Below are positions 18,332-29,732 of a stretch of 64,000 nt of DNA, piece by piece (the first letter of the stretch is position 1; the number at the start of each line of letters is the position of its first letter). Source of the DNA: Gallionella sp. (GTDB taxonomy: Bacteria > Pseudomonadota > Gammaproteobacteria > Burkholderiales > Gallionellaceae). The notes beneath the pieces were generated by a model. The model saw only the letters and a list, made by a program, of their open reading frames with translations. It was not told the origin of the DNA and did not search any database. The position numbers and the translations under genes are program-made. The stretch covers positions 62,001 to 126,000 of the forward strand of contig JAQUAI010000004.1 in assembly GCA_028687335.1 (NCBI GenBank), in the 5' to 3' direction.

Positions 18332-19302
18332 TTCCCCATGCCTCGGTAGAGGCGACGCACATTGTCGTAGTCACGCTCGCCCGCAGGTTCAAAACCTTGG
18401 CATTTCCCTTCTTTCCACAACGAAACTGCTTCAGGATCTGCCCCCATTGCTAACAATGCCTGTCGCAATGCCGCCGCCATTTCGGCTGACACGCGAGGAT
18501 GAATCAAAATGGGCAACTCATGAAAGGGTTCAGACTGGTAGATGACTCGATATCGCAACGTCTTGCTCGTAGCATACGTTTCCAAGAAACGTGAGTTGAC
18601 CGCCGCCGCAGTCACCTGTTTAGCCTTGAGTTGTGCAAGAACACCATCCTGATTCCCCGCAAAGAGTGGAGTAACTTCGATGCCCGCCTTTTTGAGTGCT
18701 CCCACGGGAACCGCATAAGCCACGAAAGCATCCTCGGATGGGAATGCCACCGTTTGGCCTTGCAAGTCACTCAACGATCTAATCTGACTTTCATCCCTCA
18801 CAACTAGCATGCCATAAATGGGCTTCCCCTCCCAGCGCACCAGCACTCTGTACTTGCCATCGAACTCTTTTTGGAAGCTATGGTTGGTAAACACGAGATC
18901 AAACTCTTCCCGACCCATCATTGCATCTGTCAGTTCTACGGTAGCCCCCATCTTCAACTGCATGGGGATGCCGGTTTTCTGGGTGAGATAACGCAGTATC
19001 GGGTTCCATCTCTCGGCAGTCTGGATTGCGCTTTGTTGATTTAGTACACCAAAAATCAGTGTTGACGAAGACTTATTGTCCAGCGATTCGGCCAAGACGG
19101 CCATCGACATCATGCACGCCAATATCATCACAAAAATGGACTTAAAAAATGATTTTTCCCGCACTCTAGAACGAGTGATACGCTCATGCCCATAATCGTC
19201 CGTTTCCATGAATATTATGGGTGGTGATATGTCTTCGTTGATGGGATACATGTTCATTTCAAAATCAAAGGCTGCACGATCCAAGCCCAGTTGATAATAC
19301 AC
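18328..19302 (-). CDS. PhnD-like periplasmic substrate-binding protein paired with a GGDEF sensor
   Basis: The mature part (LIFGVLNQQSAIQTAERWNP onward) matches periplasmic binding proteins of the phosphate/phosphonate PhnD-like type. Landmarks are DLVFTNHSF, SDLQGQTVAFPSEDAFVAY and a C-terminal helical part. A hydrophobic export segment (SIFVMILACMMSMAVLA) ends about residue 70 of the ORF. The 46 residues ahead of it are unusual, and no start has a clear ribosome site, so the true start is uncertain (19209 is another ATG). No ABC permease or ATPase is nearby. The gene is coupled by ATGA to a membrane GGDEF protein, so it probably feeds a ligand signal to that cyclase rather than to a transporter. 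Confidence 0.75.
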   Translation of the reverse strand: MYYQLGLDRAAFDFEMNMYPINEDISPPIIFMETDDYGHERITRSRVREKSFFKSIFVMILACMMSMAVLAESLDNKSSSTLIFGVLNQQSAIQTAERWNPILRYLTQKTGIPMQLKMGATVELTDAMMGREEFDLVFTNHSFQKEFDGKYRVLVRWEGKPIYGMLVVRDESQIRSLSDLQGQTVAFPSEDAFVAYAVPVGALKKAGIEVTPLFAGNQDGVLAQLKAKQVTAAAVNSRFLETYATSKTLRYRVIYQSEPFHELPILIHPRVSAEMAAALRQALLAMGADPEAVSLWKEGKCQGFEPAGERDYDNVRRLYRGMGK

Positions 19303-19360
19303 ACATATGCAGCAATGGAATAGCGCGATTCGGGAGCCCGCAATTCAGCACACCCGACTC

Positions 19361-19495
19361 TCATGATGCAATCAATTTTCCCTTCGGAAAATTAGTCTGA
19401 TACCGCCGCGTATCCCGCGTCAGTAATTGACACCACAGCAGCGCTACATGTGCGTCGATGAAAAAGTCGGCCAGCACGTTGTTGGCTTTGCCGCC
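19361..19495 (-). pseudogene. C-terminal fragment of a PIN-domain (VapC-like) toxin
   Basis: An open frame of about 44 codons with no start reads NVLADFFIDAHVALL followed by LLTRDTRRYQTNFPKGKL and a stop. The DFFI-AH motif and the LLTRD-RRY-FP ending are the usual C-terminus of VapC-like PIN ribonucleases. An in-frame TAG stands directly upstream, and no rest of the toxin and no antitoxin gene are visible, so this is a relic. It sits in the 235-base spacer between the PhnD-like gene and the second GGDEF gene and is too short for the ORF track. The remainder of that spacer shows nothing I recognise. Confidence 0.7.
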
Positions 19496-19537
19496 CTAAT
19501 GACAGGAAAATACCGCGCTGAAATAGCCGAATGTGTT

Positions 19538-21313
19538 TTAAGAAGCATCACTATACAAAGCAAAACGGTTCTTGCCCGCCTGCTTGGCGCGGTACATTGC
19601 CTCGTCGGCACGGATGAGCAGTTTCTCGACGCCGGTCGCGTCCTGCGGGTAGCGACTAACGCCGATACTCGCGGTCACATTTGCACTGTATTCGCCCAAA
19701 ACACAGGGCTGGGCAACGGCATCGACGATTTTATTCAGCAGACGTTCCAGTGCATTTGTTTCGGCAATGCCACGCAACAAGATAGTGAATTCGTCCCCGC
19801 CCAAACGCGCCACGCTATCGGCCTCACGCACGCAAGAACGCAGACGCTGGGCGATGATTTGCAGCAAGCGGTCGCCCGCTGCATGACCGTGTACGTCATT
19901 GACTTCTTTGAAGCCGTCCAGATCGATAAACAACAGAGAAAACTCGTTTTGTTCGCGTTTTGCCTGACTGATGGTTAATTGCAAGCGGTCTTGAAATAAC
20001 ACCCGATTGGGTAAGCCGGTGAGCATGTCGTGATAAGCCAGATATTCAATCTCGCGTTCCAGCTCTTTTTTCTCCGTGATGTCCTGTTGGATCGTCAGAA
20101 AGTGAGTCAACTCGCCCGCGTCGTCATACAGCGGCGTAATGGTTTGCATCACCGTATAGGTATGGCCGTCTTTGCGCCGATTCAGCACTTCGTTTCGCCA
20201 CGGCTTTCCTTGCGATAAGGTCTCCCACATTTCGCGCCAAAACTCTGGGGCGTGCTCGCCAGAACTGAACATGCGCGGATTGCAATTCAGAATATCGGCA
20301 CTGGAATAACCGCTAAACAGATTGAGTGCCTGATTAAACCAAACGATAGTGCCGTCGCGCTCGGTAATAAACATGGCATTGTTGGCTGCATTCATTGCAG
20401 CACTCAGCAGACGCGACTGTTGCTGTTCTTGGCAAGCTAGCAGCCCCACGGCCAAACGGTCGGCAAATGCCTGAAAGCGTTTAATCGCAGCTTCGCCGAA
20501 GGCATTACTGCGCGTCGAATACAACATCAACGTGCCAATCACATCACCGCGCGTCACCATCGGCAAGGCCAATACACTGGCTATCCCAAAACGCTTTGCC
20601 TGCTCGCGCCAAGGCGCGAAATCAGCTTCATCAACCAATAGTAATTGCGGCTGATGCGACTTAATCGCCTTTCCCGTTGCGCCACTTCCTTTTGGACTAT
20701 CGTCCCAACGCACATCGAGCCCGTCCAGATACTCGGCCTCGCCAGCACTCGCCAACACAGCAACCTCGCCATCTGGCCGTTTACTGCCGATCCAGACCAG
20801 TTTGAGTTCAAACAACTCAAACATGCGCGCACAAACACGCAGCACCAACGGAGCAACCTCCATGCCGCGCAAAATCAATTGGTCAATTTCGCTTAACAGG
20901 TAATCGCTGACGATCTGCTCTTTCTGTTCCGCACGCATTTGCACATTGACCAGCTCGCGCCGGACAGCGGGCAGAATACGCGCCACATGCTTGGCGGTGA
21001 TGAAGTCCTGCGCACCCGCGCGCATCGCATCAACAATGTTTTCATGGAAACCATCGGCTGCGTAAGCTAAGACCGGAATATCCAGCATGCGCTGGCGCAA
21101 CACAGCAACAACACGCTCCAGCAGCGTTACATCACTGGCCTGTACCGCAACCACCAGAATTTGAGTTGAGTTACTCGCGCCCTCTATCACCTCGTCCGCA
21201 TCGGCAACAGACAGGCTGTGCGGCGCAAAGCCATCGGCGAGCAAAGGCTGCGACAGTCGCTCTACATCTGCCTGCGAGACACCGACGAACAGCAGTTGCA
21301 GAGGAAGACTCAT
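19538..21313 (-). CDS. Diguanylate cyclase with degenerate receiver, GAF, PAS and GGDEF domains
   Basis: This is a soluble 591-residue signalling protein predicted to synthesise cyclic di-GMP. Residues 1-125 fold like a response-regulator receiver (QILVVAVQASD and MRAGAQDFI), but the usual phosphorylatable Asp is not seen. A GAF-like domain spans about 145-300 and a PAS domain about 300-420 (NAMFITERDGTIVWFNQAL). The C-terminal GGDEF domain has an intact RLGGDEF near residue 505 and an RxxD (READ) inhibitory site. It lies alone, 25 bases upstream of alaS on the map but transcribed towards the PIN relic. The input signal is unknown. Confidence 0.9.
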   Translation of the reverse strand: MSLPLQLLFVGVSQADVERLSQPLLADGFAPHSLSVADADEVIEGASNSTQILVVAVQASDVTLLERVVAVLRQRMLDIPVLAYAADGFHENIVDAMRAGAQDFITAKHVARILPAVRRELVNVQMRAEQKEQIVSDYLLSEIDQLILRGMEVAPLVLRVCARMFELFELKLVWIGSKRPDGEVAVLASAGEAEYLDGLDVRWDDSPKGSGATGKAIKSHQPQLLLVDEADFAPWREQAKRFGIASVLALPMVTRGDVIGTLMLYSTRSNAFGEAAIKRFQAFADRLAVGLLACQEQQQSRLLSAAMNAANNAMFITERDGTIVWFNQALNLFSGYSSADILNCNPRMFSSGEHAPEFWREMWETLSQGKPWRNEVLNRRKDGHTYTVMQTITPLYDDAGELTHFLTIQQDITEKKELEREIEYLAYHDMLTGLPNRVLFQDRLQLTISQAKREQNEFSLLFIDLDGFKEVNDVHGHAAGDRLLQIIAQRLRSCVREADSVARLGGDEFTILLRGIAETNALERLLNKIVDAVAQPCVLGEYSANVTASIGVSRYPQDATGVEKLLIRADEAMYRAKQAGKNRFALYSDAS

Positions 21314-21337
21314 ATCAACAATTCATCCCAGAGAAAA

Positions 21338-23953
<2,616 letters not shown>

Positions 23954-24061
23954 GTGCTCACCTGACGAATGCGAAATGACTTAAGGAGGCGCGAATCATA
24001 CCATTCAGCGCACCCTCCCAGCTATTCCCCAGTGCAGGTAATACCGTTGAAAAAACTAGTT

Positions 24062-24961
24062 TTATTGGGTCACTTGAACAGCCAGCGCACCGATACGCCC
24101 GTCCACTACACGCATCTCAATCCCGCAACGGGGCAAGCTACCTTCGATAGACTCAAGAGCTTGACGCATAGAGACCAGCGCATAACCTTGCGCCTTCCAG
24201 CCTTCCAGTAATTGCTCAAACACCGGCATCCATTTACCGCCTTCCAGCTCGGCATGGAGCGTAAAAACGTGCCCGTTGACGGGCGCATCAGCAGTCAATG
24301 CCAGCACATGCTGGGCAATAATTTCCAATGTGATGCCGTCACGATTAATCAGTTCATCTAATGTCGGCAATGTAGTGGGGAGCTGCGGGCAAGCCACGAT
24401 CTCGGCATTCCATGTCGGCGTGAACGGATGCGTGCCACGCGTATCGGAACTGTAATCAAAACCCAAGTGTTGCATCATGCGCAGGGCATGGCGATTCATC
24501 TGCCAACCCGCTGCCGCATGCGACTTGGGGGCTTCACCAAATATCTTGGTAAAACGATCTACCGCTTTTTGCAATTCACGTCGCGTCCACACTTCATCCT
24601 GATCGGCTACATGATCCTGCCAGCGAATGTGGTCAAAGCAGTGAATACCGACCTCAAACCCCTCATCTCGCACGCTACGCATGATGTCGCCGCACTGCTT
24701 GCCGATATCCGGCGCGGGCAACAATGTGCCATACAACAGCGTCTTGATGCCGTAGTGTTCGACCACCGACATGCGCGAAACTTTAGAAAGATAACCGGGA
24801 CGAAATACACGTTTGATTGCGCGCCCCATATGATCTGGCCCCAGCGTGAAAAAAAACGTCGCTTGCGCTTCGTGTTTTTTGAACACCTCGACCAGACGCG
24901 GCACGCCTTCTCGCGTACCGCGATAGGTGTCGACATCGACTTTTAGAGCGATTTGTTTCAT
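24062..24961 (-). CDS. arnD: ArnD-type polysaccharide deacetylase (Ara4FN-P-undecaprenol deformylase)
   Basis: ArnD removes the formyl group from undecaprenyl-phosphate-Ara4FN in the pathway that decorates lipid A with 4-amino-4-deoxy-L-arabinose. The 299-residue NodB-like enzyme begins MKQIALKVDVDTYRGTREGV. It has the metal-site pieces KVDVDT and GFEVGIHCFDHIRWQDHV and the segment HAAAGWQMNRHALR. It is the last gene of the arnC-arnA-arnD series. A hairpin-bearing spacer of about 90 bases separates it from arnA. The start has no strong ribosome site. No arnB or arnT is present in the window, so the function depends on genes elsewhere. Confidence 0.87.
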   Translation of the reverse strand: MKQIALKVDVDTYRGTREGVPRLVEVFKKHEAQATFFFTLGPDHMGRAIKRVFRPGYLSKVSRMSVVEHYGIKTLLYGTLLPAPDIGKQCGDIMRSVRDEGFEVGIHCFDHIRWQDHVADQDEVWTRRELQKAVDRFTKIFGEAPKSHAAAGWQMNRHALRMMQHLGFDYSSDTRGTHPFTPTWNAEIVACPQLPTTLPTLDELINRDGITLEIIAQHVLALTADAPVNGHVFTLHAELEGGKWMPVFEQLLEGWKAQGYALVSMRQALESIEGSLPRCGIEMRVVDGRIGALAVQVTQ

Positions 24962-24963
24962 AA

Positions 24964-25047
24964 CAGGATCGAGAAATGAGAAACGGGAATCGAGTAAAAG
25001 GCGGACCTCAGTCCGCCTCGCACTTCAATCCCCGCTCCTCAATCCTG
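24964..25047 (-). repeat. Composite inverted-repeat element with terminator-like core, arnA-arnD spacer
   Basis: Outer imperfect arms (CAGGATCGAG...GGGAATCGAG at 24964-24994 against CTTCAATCCCCG...CAATCCTG at 25023-25047) enclose a perfect 8-base stem AGGCGGAC/GTCCGCCT (24999-25018) with a four-base loop. On the minus strand the core is followed by TTTT, like a Rho-independent terminator. It could attenuate arnD relative to the genes ahead. Confidence 0.6.
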
Positions 25048-25050
25048 CAT

Positions 25051-26094
25051 TTAGTCCACCAGACCGCGCGCTTCGGCAATTTGCGTACGATAGGCATCGA
25101 AGATTTTGCGCAGGGTATCGGCCATCGTCGTGGTCGGTTTCCAGCCTAATTCTTCGCAGGTGTTGGTGATTTTTGGAACGCGGTTTTGCACGTCCTGATA
25201 ACCCTTGCCGTAATAAGCGTCGGAAGTGGTTTCAATAACTTTCACTTTGGCTGCAGAATCGCGGTATTCGGCATATTCACTTGCCAACTTCATCATCATG
25301 TCAGCCAAATCGCGGATGGCGTAATTGTTGGTCGGATTACCGATGTTGTAAATCTTGCCCGTCGCAATACCGTCCTTGTTTTCGATGATCTTCATCAGCG
25401 CGTCGATGCCGTCATCGATATAAGTGAACGCACGTTTCTGGTGGCCGCCATCAACCAAGCTGATATTTTCACCACGAATGATGTGCCCAAGGAACTGAGT
25501 CACCACGCGCGAACTGCCTTCCTTCGGGGTATTGATCGAATCCAGACCGGCCCCAATCCAGTTGAACGGACGGAACAGGGTGAAATTCAGGTTGTCTTGC
25601 ATGCCGTAACCCCAGATCACGCGATCCATCAACTGTTTGGAGTTGGAGTAGATCCAACGCGGTTTGTTGATCGGGCCGCAGATCAGCTCGGAATTTTCGG
25701 GATCGAATTCTTCGTCGTGGCACATGCCGTAAACTTCGGAAGTAGACGGGAACACAAGATGTTTGTTGTACTTCACGCAGGCGCGCACGATGGGTAGGTT
25801 GGCCTCAAAGTCTAGCTCGAACACACGCAGCGGCTGTTTGACGTAAGTCGCTGGGGTCGCAATAGCAACCAGCGGCAAAATCGCATCGCACTTTTTAACG
25901 TGGTACTCAACCCACTCTTTGTTGATAGTGATGTCACCTTCGAAGAAATTGAAGCGCGGCTGACCGATCAAATCACCGATGCGATCACTGCTCATATCCA
26001 TGCCGTAAACTTCCCAATCGGTAGTGGCAAGAATGCGTTTGGACAAGTGGTGGCCGATAAAACCGTTCACACCCAAGATCAAGACTTTTTTCAT
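25051..26094 (-). CDS. arnA: UDP-glucuronate decarboxylase (ArnA C-terminal domain as a separate protein)
   Basis: This enzyme oxidatively decarboxylates UDP-glucuronate to UDP-4-keto-pentose, the first committed step to Ara4N. I start it at the ATG at 26094 (MKKVLILGVNGFIGHHLSKR), giving 347 residues; the track ORF begins 22 codons early. The Rossmann NAD motif GVNGFIGHH is at residues 8-16. Ser and Glu are in PSTSEVYGM, the Tyr-Lys pair in RWIYSNSKQLMDRVIWGYG, and RPFNWIGAGLDS follows. The substrate signatures match ArnA rather than generic epimerases. In E. coli this domain is fused to the formyltransferase. Here the two are separate genes 10 bases apart. Confidence 0.9.
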   Translation of the reverse strand: MKKVLILGVNGFIGHHLSKRILATTDWEVYGMDMSSDRIGDLIGQPRFNFFEGDITINKEWVEYHVKKCDAILPLVAIATPATYVKQPLRVFELDFEANLPIVRACVKYNKHLVFPSTSEVYGMCHDEEFDPENSELICGPINKPRWIYSNSKQLMDRVIWGYGMQDNLNFTLFRPFNWIGAGLDSINTPKEGSSRVVTQFLGHIIRGENISLVDGGHQKRAFTYIDDGIDALMKIIENKDGIATGKIYNIGNPTNNYAIRDLADMMMKLASEYAEYRDSAAKVKVIETTSDAYYGKGYQDVQNRVPKITNTCEELGWKPTTTMADTLRKIFDAYRTQIAEARGLVD

Positions 26095-26104
26095 TTCTGT
26101 TTCC

Positions 26105-27022
26105 TCAACGATTAAATTCAAATTTTTCCGTGCCGTACTTTGCCGCAAATGCATCGGCACTCATCTCTATTCCATCCAGCTCGAAGCGCACCACAGACAA
26201 CACACCACCGGGACAAGCCGCATATGCTTTACCATTCTGCACATAAAAAACGGGCACTGCTTCGCCTTCGTTTGTCGCCACCAGCGTCTGCAAAATTTTC
26301 AGCGGCTTACCCGCCACTTGAGTCATCGCACCCGGGTAAGGCGGTGCCACCGCGCGCACCAGATTGTGTATTTGCACGGCGGATTGCGACCAGTCAATGA
26401 TGCCGTCTTCCGCTTTGCGACCGCCGAAATAAGCACCCTTGGTCAAATCCTGCTTTAGCGCAATCGCGTTCCCGTTCAGCAAGGCAGGCAAGACGTTATT
26501 CAATGCCATTTCTGCCGCGACGGTCACCTTTTGAAACACCTCGTGCGCCGTGTCATTCGGCAAAATCGGCACTGCCTGCTGCGCCACGATGTCGCCGTTA
26601 TCTGGCTTTTCGGTCATGTAATGCAGCGTTGCGCCCGTTTCCGTTTCGCCGCGAATTATCGCCCAATTCACCGGAACACGTCCTCGATACTTGGGCAACA
26701 AGGAACCGTGCATATTCAACGCACCGCGTTTGGGAATCGCCAGCAGGGGTGCCTTCAACATTTCGCGGTAATAAAACGAGAAGTAGAAATCCGGCTGCAA
26801 GGCACGAATATGCGCTTCCACTTCCGGCACATTCGGATTATCTGGCGTGATAGTTGGAATACCATGCAGCTCCGCCAGTTTTTGCACACTTTCAAACCAG
26901 ATCGTTTCTTTGGGGCTGTCGCGGTGGGTCACCACCAGCGCCACGTCTACACCATGCGCCAGCAGCACGTTCAGACAGCGATAACCTACGTTATGGTAGG
27001 CGAAGACGACAGCCTTGGTCAT
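26105..27022 (-). CDS. UDP-Ara4N formyltransferase (ArnA N-terminal domain as a separate protein)
   Basis: This 305-residue enzyme transfers a formyl group from 10-formyl-THF to UDP-Ara4N. The catalytic Asn and His lie in ALNMHGSLLPKYRGRVP and the Asp in PDNGDIVAQQA. The C-terminal OB-like subdomain is present. It overlaps the arnC stop as ATGA and is followed after 10 bases by the decarboxylase gene. It corresponds to the first half of the fused enterobacterial ArnA. An arnB aminotransferase that would make its substrate is not in the window. Confidence 0.88.
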   Translation of the reverse strand: MTKAVVFAYHNVGYRCLNVLLAHGVDVALVVTHRDSPKETIWFESVQKLAELHGIPTITPDNPNVPEVEAHIRALQPDFYFSFYYREMLKAPLLAIPKRGALNMHGSLLPKYRGRVPVNWAIIRGETETGATLHYMTEKPDNGDIVAQQAVPILPNDTAHEVFQKVTVAAEMALNNVLPALLNGNAIALKQDLTKGAYFGGRKAEDGIIDWSQSAVQIHNLVRAVAPPYPGAMTQVAGKPLKILQTLVATNEGEAVPVFYVQNGKAYAACPGGVLSVVRFELDGIEMSADAFAAKYGTEKFEFNR

Positions 27023-28032
27023 TCCTCACCGTCCGCAAACAGGTCGGTAGGCGCCTCGGCAACCTTGGGCTTGCGAGTTCGTTTCGGCTTTTCGGCAACC
27101 TGCTGTTCGAGTACAGCTTCCAACAGATAGCGCGGGCGATGACGTACCTGCTGATAGATGCGCCCGATGTATTCACCCAGCAAGCCAATACCAAACAAGG
27201 CCATACCGATCAGGAAGAACATCAAGGCAAACAGCGTGAACAGTCCTTCAGCTTCTGGGCCGATAATCAGACGACGCAACACCAACAAAATGAAGAAACC
27301 CGCCGAGCCCAGTGCGATCAACATCCCTGTCATCGAAAACCATTGCAAGGGCACCAGCGAAAAGCTGGTCATCAAGTCAAAATTGAGTCGAATCAGGCTG
27401 TACATCGAATATTTTGACTCGCCCGCCGCGCGCTCCTCATGCCCCACGACCACTTCGGCAGGATTGCGTGCAAACGTGTAAGCCAGCGCGGGGATAAAGG
27501 TGCTGACTTCCTTGCAATCGTTGATCGCGTCGATGATGTGACGGTCATAGGCGCGGAACATGCAGCCTTGGTCGGTCATCTTGATGCGGGTGATACGTTC
27601 GCGCAGGCCGTTCATCGCACGAGAAGCGACATGTCGCCACCAACTGTCGTTGCGCTGGCGGCGAATCGAACCAACATAGTCATAACCCTCGTCCATCTTG
27701 GCCAATAGCAAACCGGTATCTTCCGGTGGATTTTGCAAATCGGCATCCAGCGTCACGATACGCTGCCCTCGGCAATGCTCGAACCCAGCCATGATCGCCA
27801 TGTGCTGGCCGAAATTGCCGCTGAACAAAATCACCCGAGTCACATCAGGACGCGCCTGATATTGCTCGCGCAGAATGGCGGCGGAGCGGTCACGACTGCC
27901 GTCGTTGACGAAGATAACCTCGTAAGAAATAGCCAGCTTATCTAGCGCCGGATACAGACGATCAAACAGGGCCTGCAGGCCCTGCTCTTCGTTATATACC
28001 GGAATGACGACGGAAAGTTGCAGCGCGGTCAT
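27019..28032 (-). CDS. arnC: Undecaprenyl-phosphate Ara4FN transferase-like glycosyltransferase
   Basis: ArnC is a GT2 glycosyltransferase that puts Ara4FN on undecaprenyl phosphate at the cytoplasmic face. The start at 28032 (MTALQLSVVIPVYNEEQGL) yields 337 residues. GT2 motifs EVIFVNDGSRDRS and TLDADLQNPPED and the acceptor-side region VSTFIPALAYTFARNPAEVVV are clear. Two C-terminal membrane helices (about 230-255 and 265-290) are followed by a Lys/Arg-rich tail (KPKRTRKPKVAE) that is longer than usual. It starts 8 bases after guaA ends, so the arn genes likely share transcripts with guaBA. Confidence 0.88.
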   Translation of the reverse strand: MTALQLSVVIPVYNEEQGLQALFDRLYPALDKLAISYEVIFVNDGSRDRSAAILREQYQARPDVTRVILFSGNFGQHMAIMAGFEHCRGQRIVTLDADLQNPPEDTGLLLAKMDEGYDYVGSIRRQRNDSWWRHVASRAMNGLRERITRIKMTDQGCMFRAYDRHIIDAINDCKEVSTFIPALAYTFARNPAEVVVGHEERAAGESKYSMYSLIRLNFDLMTSFSLVPLQWFSMTGMLIALGSAGFFILLVLRRLIIGPEAEGLFTLFALMFFLIGMALFGIGLLGEYIGRIYQQVRHRPRYLLEAVLEQQVAEKPKRTRKPKVAEAPTDLFADGEE

Positions 28033-28040
28033 GTGGCGAT

Positions 28041-29621
28041 TTACTCCCACTCGATGGTGGCGGGCGGTTTGCCCGACACGTCATACACCACGCGATTGAT
28101 GCCGCGCACTTCGTTGATGATGCGATTGGAAACTTTACCCAGCAATTCATAAGGCAGATGCGCCCAGTGTGCCGTCATAAAGTCCTGAGTTTGCACAGCA
28201 CGCAAGCTAACCACCCACTCATAAGTACGGCCATCACCCATCACGCCAACGCTCTTGACCGGCAGAAACACGGTGAAAGCCTGGCTGGTCAGGTCATACC
28301 AACTCTTACCCGACGCATCCTTGGTATTGCGTAATTCCTCGATAAAAATCGCATCGGCACGGCGCAATAGCTCGGCATATTCCGCTTTCACTTCACCCAA
28401 AATACGTACGCCCAAGCCGGGGCCGGGGAAGGGGTGGCGATAGATCATGTCGGCAGGCAAGCCAAGTGCGATTCCCAATTCGCGCACCTCGTCTTTAAAT
28501 AGTTCGCGCAACGGCTCCAGCAATTTGAGGTGCATAGACTCCGGCAGGCCACCGACGTTGTGATGCGATTTGATGGTGTGTGCTTTCTTGGTCTTGGAGC
28601 CAGCCGATTCGATCACATCGGGATAAATCGTGCCCTGCGCCAACCATTTTGCGCTTTGCAACTTAGCCGACTCGCGCTGAAATACCTCAACGAACTCGCG
28701 TCCGATGATTTTGCGTTTTTGTTCGGGATCAGAGACACCCGTAAGATGTTTCATGAACTCACCGCTGGCATCGACGCGGATGACCTTCATCTTTAAATTC
28801 TGCGCAAAAGTCTCCATCACTTGGTCGCCTTCGTGCAAACGCAGCAAGCCGTTATCCACAAACACGCAGGTAAGCTGATCGCCAATGGCGCGGTGTATCA
28901 GTGCTGCCGCGACGGAAGAATCGACCCCGCCGGACAAGCCGAGGATCACTTCTTCATTGCCGACTTGAGCCTTGATTTTGGCTACCGCTTCGGAGATGTA
29001 GTCGGGCATATTCCAATCCTGCCCACAACCGCAGATGTCGTGCACGAAGCGGGCGATGATGGCTTTACCCTGATAGGTATGGGTGACTTCGGGGTGGAAT
29101 TGCACGGCGTAATAGCTGCGCGACTCATCCGCCATCGCGGCAAACGGCGTCGCTTCATTCGACGCAATCGCGGAGAAACCTGCAGGCAATGCGGTCACTT
29201 TATCGCCGTGACTCATCCACACATCCAGCAAACCATGCCCTTGCGCATTGGTTTTATCCTGTATGCCCTCGAATAATTTGGAGTGCCCGTGAGCACGAAT
29301 CTCAGCATAGCCAAACTCGCGCACGTGACCGGACTCAACCTTGCCCCCCAACTGCGCAGCCATCGTCTGCATACCGTAGCAAATACCGAATACTGGTACG
29401 CCCAACTCAAAAGCAACTTGCGGTGCTTTGGGTGTCTCGTCTTCGTAAACCGAATTAGGCCCACCGGAAAGAATAATACCGGACGGTGCAAAAGCACGAA
29501 TATCGGCTTCCGACATATCCCACGGATGCAATTCGCAATAGACATGTGTTTCGCGCACGCGGCGGGCGATGAGCTGGGTGTACTGGGAGCCAAAATCGAG
29601 GATGAGGATCTTTTTGTGCAT
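28041..29621 (-). CDS. guaA: GMP synthase (glutamine-hydrolysing)
   Basis: GuaA aminates XMP to GMP using ATP and glutamine. The 526-residue protein has an N-terminal class I glutaminase domain with Cys in [14 protein letters not shown] and His-Glu in QFHPEVTHT. The ATP-pyrophosphatase domain shows [16 protein letters not shown] near residue 235. The C-terminal dimerisation domain ends PPATIEWE. It follows guaB on the same strand after a 111-base spacer that contains an inverted-repeat element. It forms the conserved guaBA unit. Confidence 0.98.
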   Translation of the reverse strand: MHKKILILDFGSQYTQLIARRVRETHVYCELHPWDMSEADIRAFAPSGIILSGGPNSVYEDETPKAPQVAFELGVPVFGICYGMQTMAAQLGGKVESGHVREFGYAEIRAHGHSKLFEGIQDKTNAQGHGLLDVWMSHGDKVTALPAGFSAIASNEATPFAAMADESRSYYAVQFHPEVTHTYQGKAIIARFVHDICGCGQDWNMPDYISEAVAKIKAQVGNEEVILGLSGGVDSSVAAALIHRAIGDQLTCVFVDNGLLRLHEGDQVMETFAQNLKMKVIRVDASGEFMKHLTGVSDPEQKRKIIGREFVEVFQRESAKLQSAKWLAQGTIYPDVIESAGSKTKKAHTIKSHHNVGGLPESMHLKLLEPLRELFKDEVRELGIALGLPADMIYRHPFPGPGLGVRILGEVKAEYAELLRRADAIFIEELRNTKDASGKSWYDLTSQAFTVFLPVKSVGVMGDGRTYEWVVSLRAVQTQDFMTAHWAHLPYELLGKVSNRIINEVRGINRVVYDVSGKPPATIEWE

Positions 29622-29633
29622 GTCAAAGCCTGG

Positions 29634-29729
29634 GAGGGGTGAAGAGAAAAGGGATCGCGCCTACAGCACTCAAGGGTGAAGAAGATGAGTCGGTTTTATC
29701 CTTCCCTCTTCTCCCCCGTCCCTTCCCGC
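29634..29729 (-). repeat. Inverted-repeat element in the guaB-guaA spacer
   Basis: Imperfect purine-rich and pyrimidine-rich arms (29634-29655 and 29698-29729) face each other. On the minus strand the element begins CTGCGGGAAGGG one base after the guaB stop. The same 12 bases begin the element in the iscS-iscU spacer. It could form a hairpin in the guaBA message. Confidence 0.55.
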
Positions 29730-29732
29730 AGA

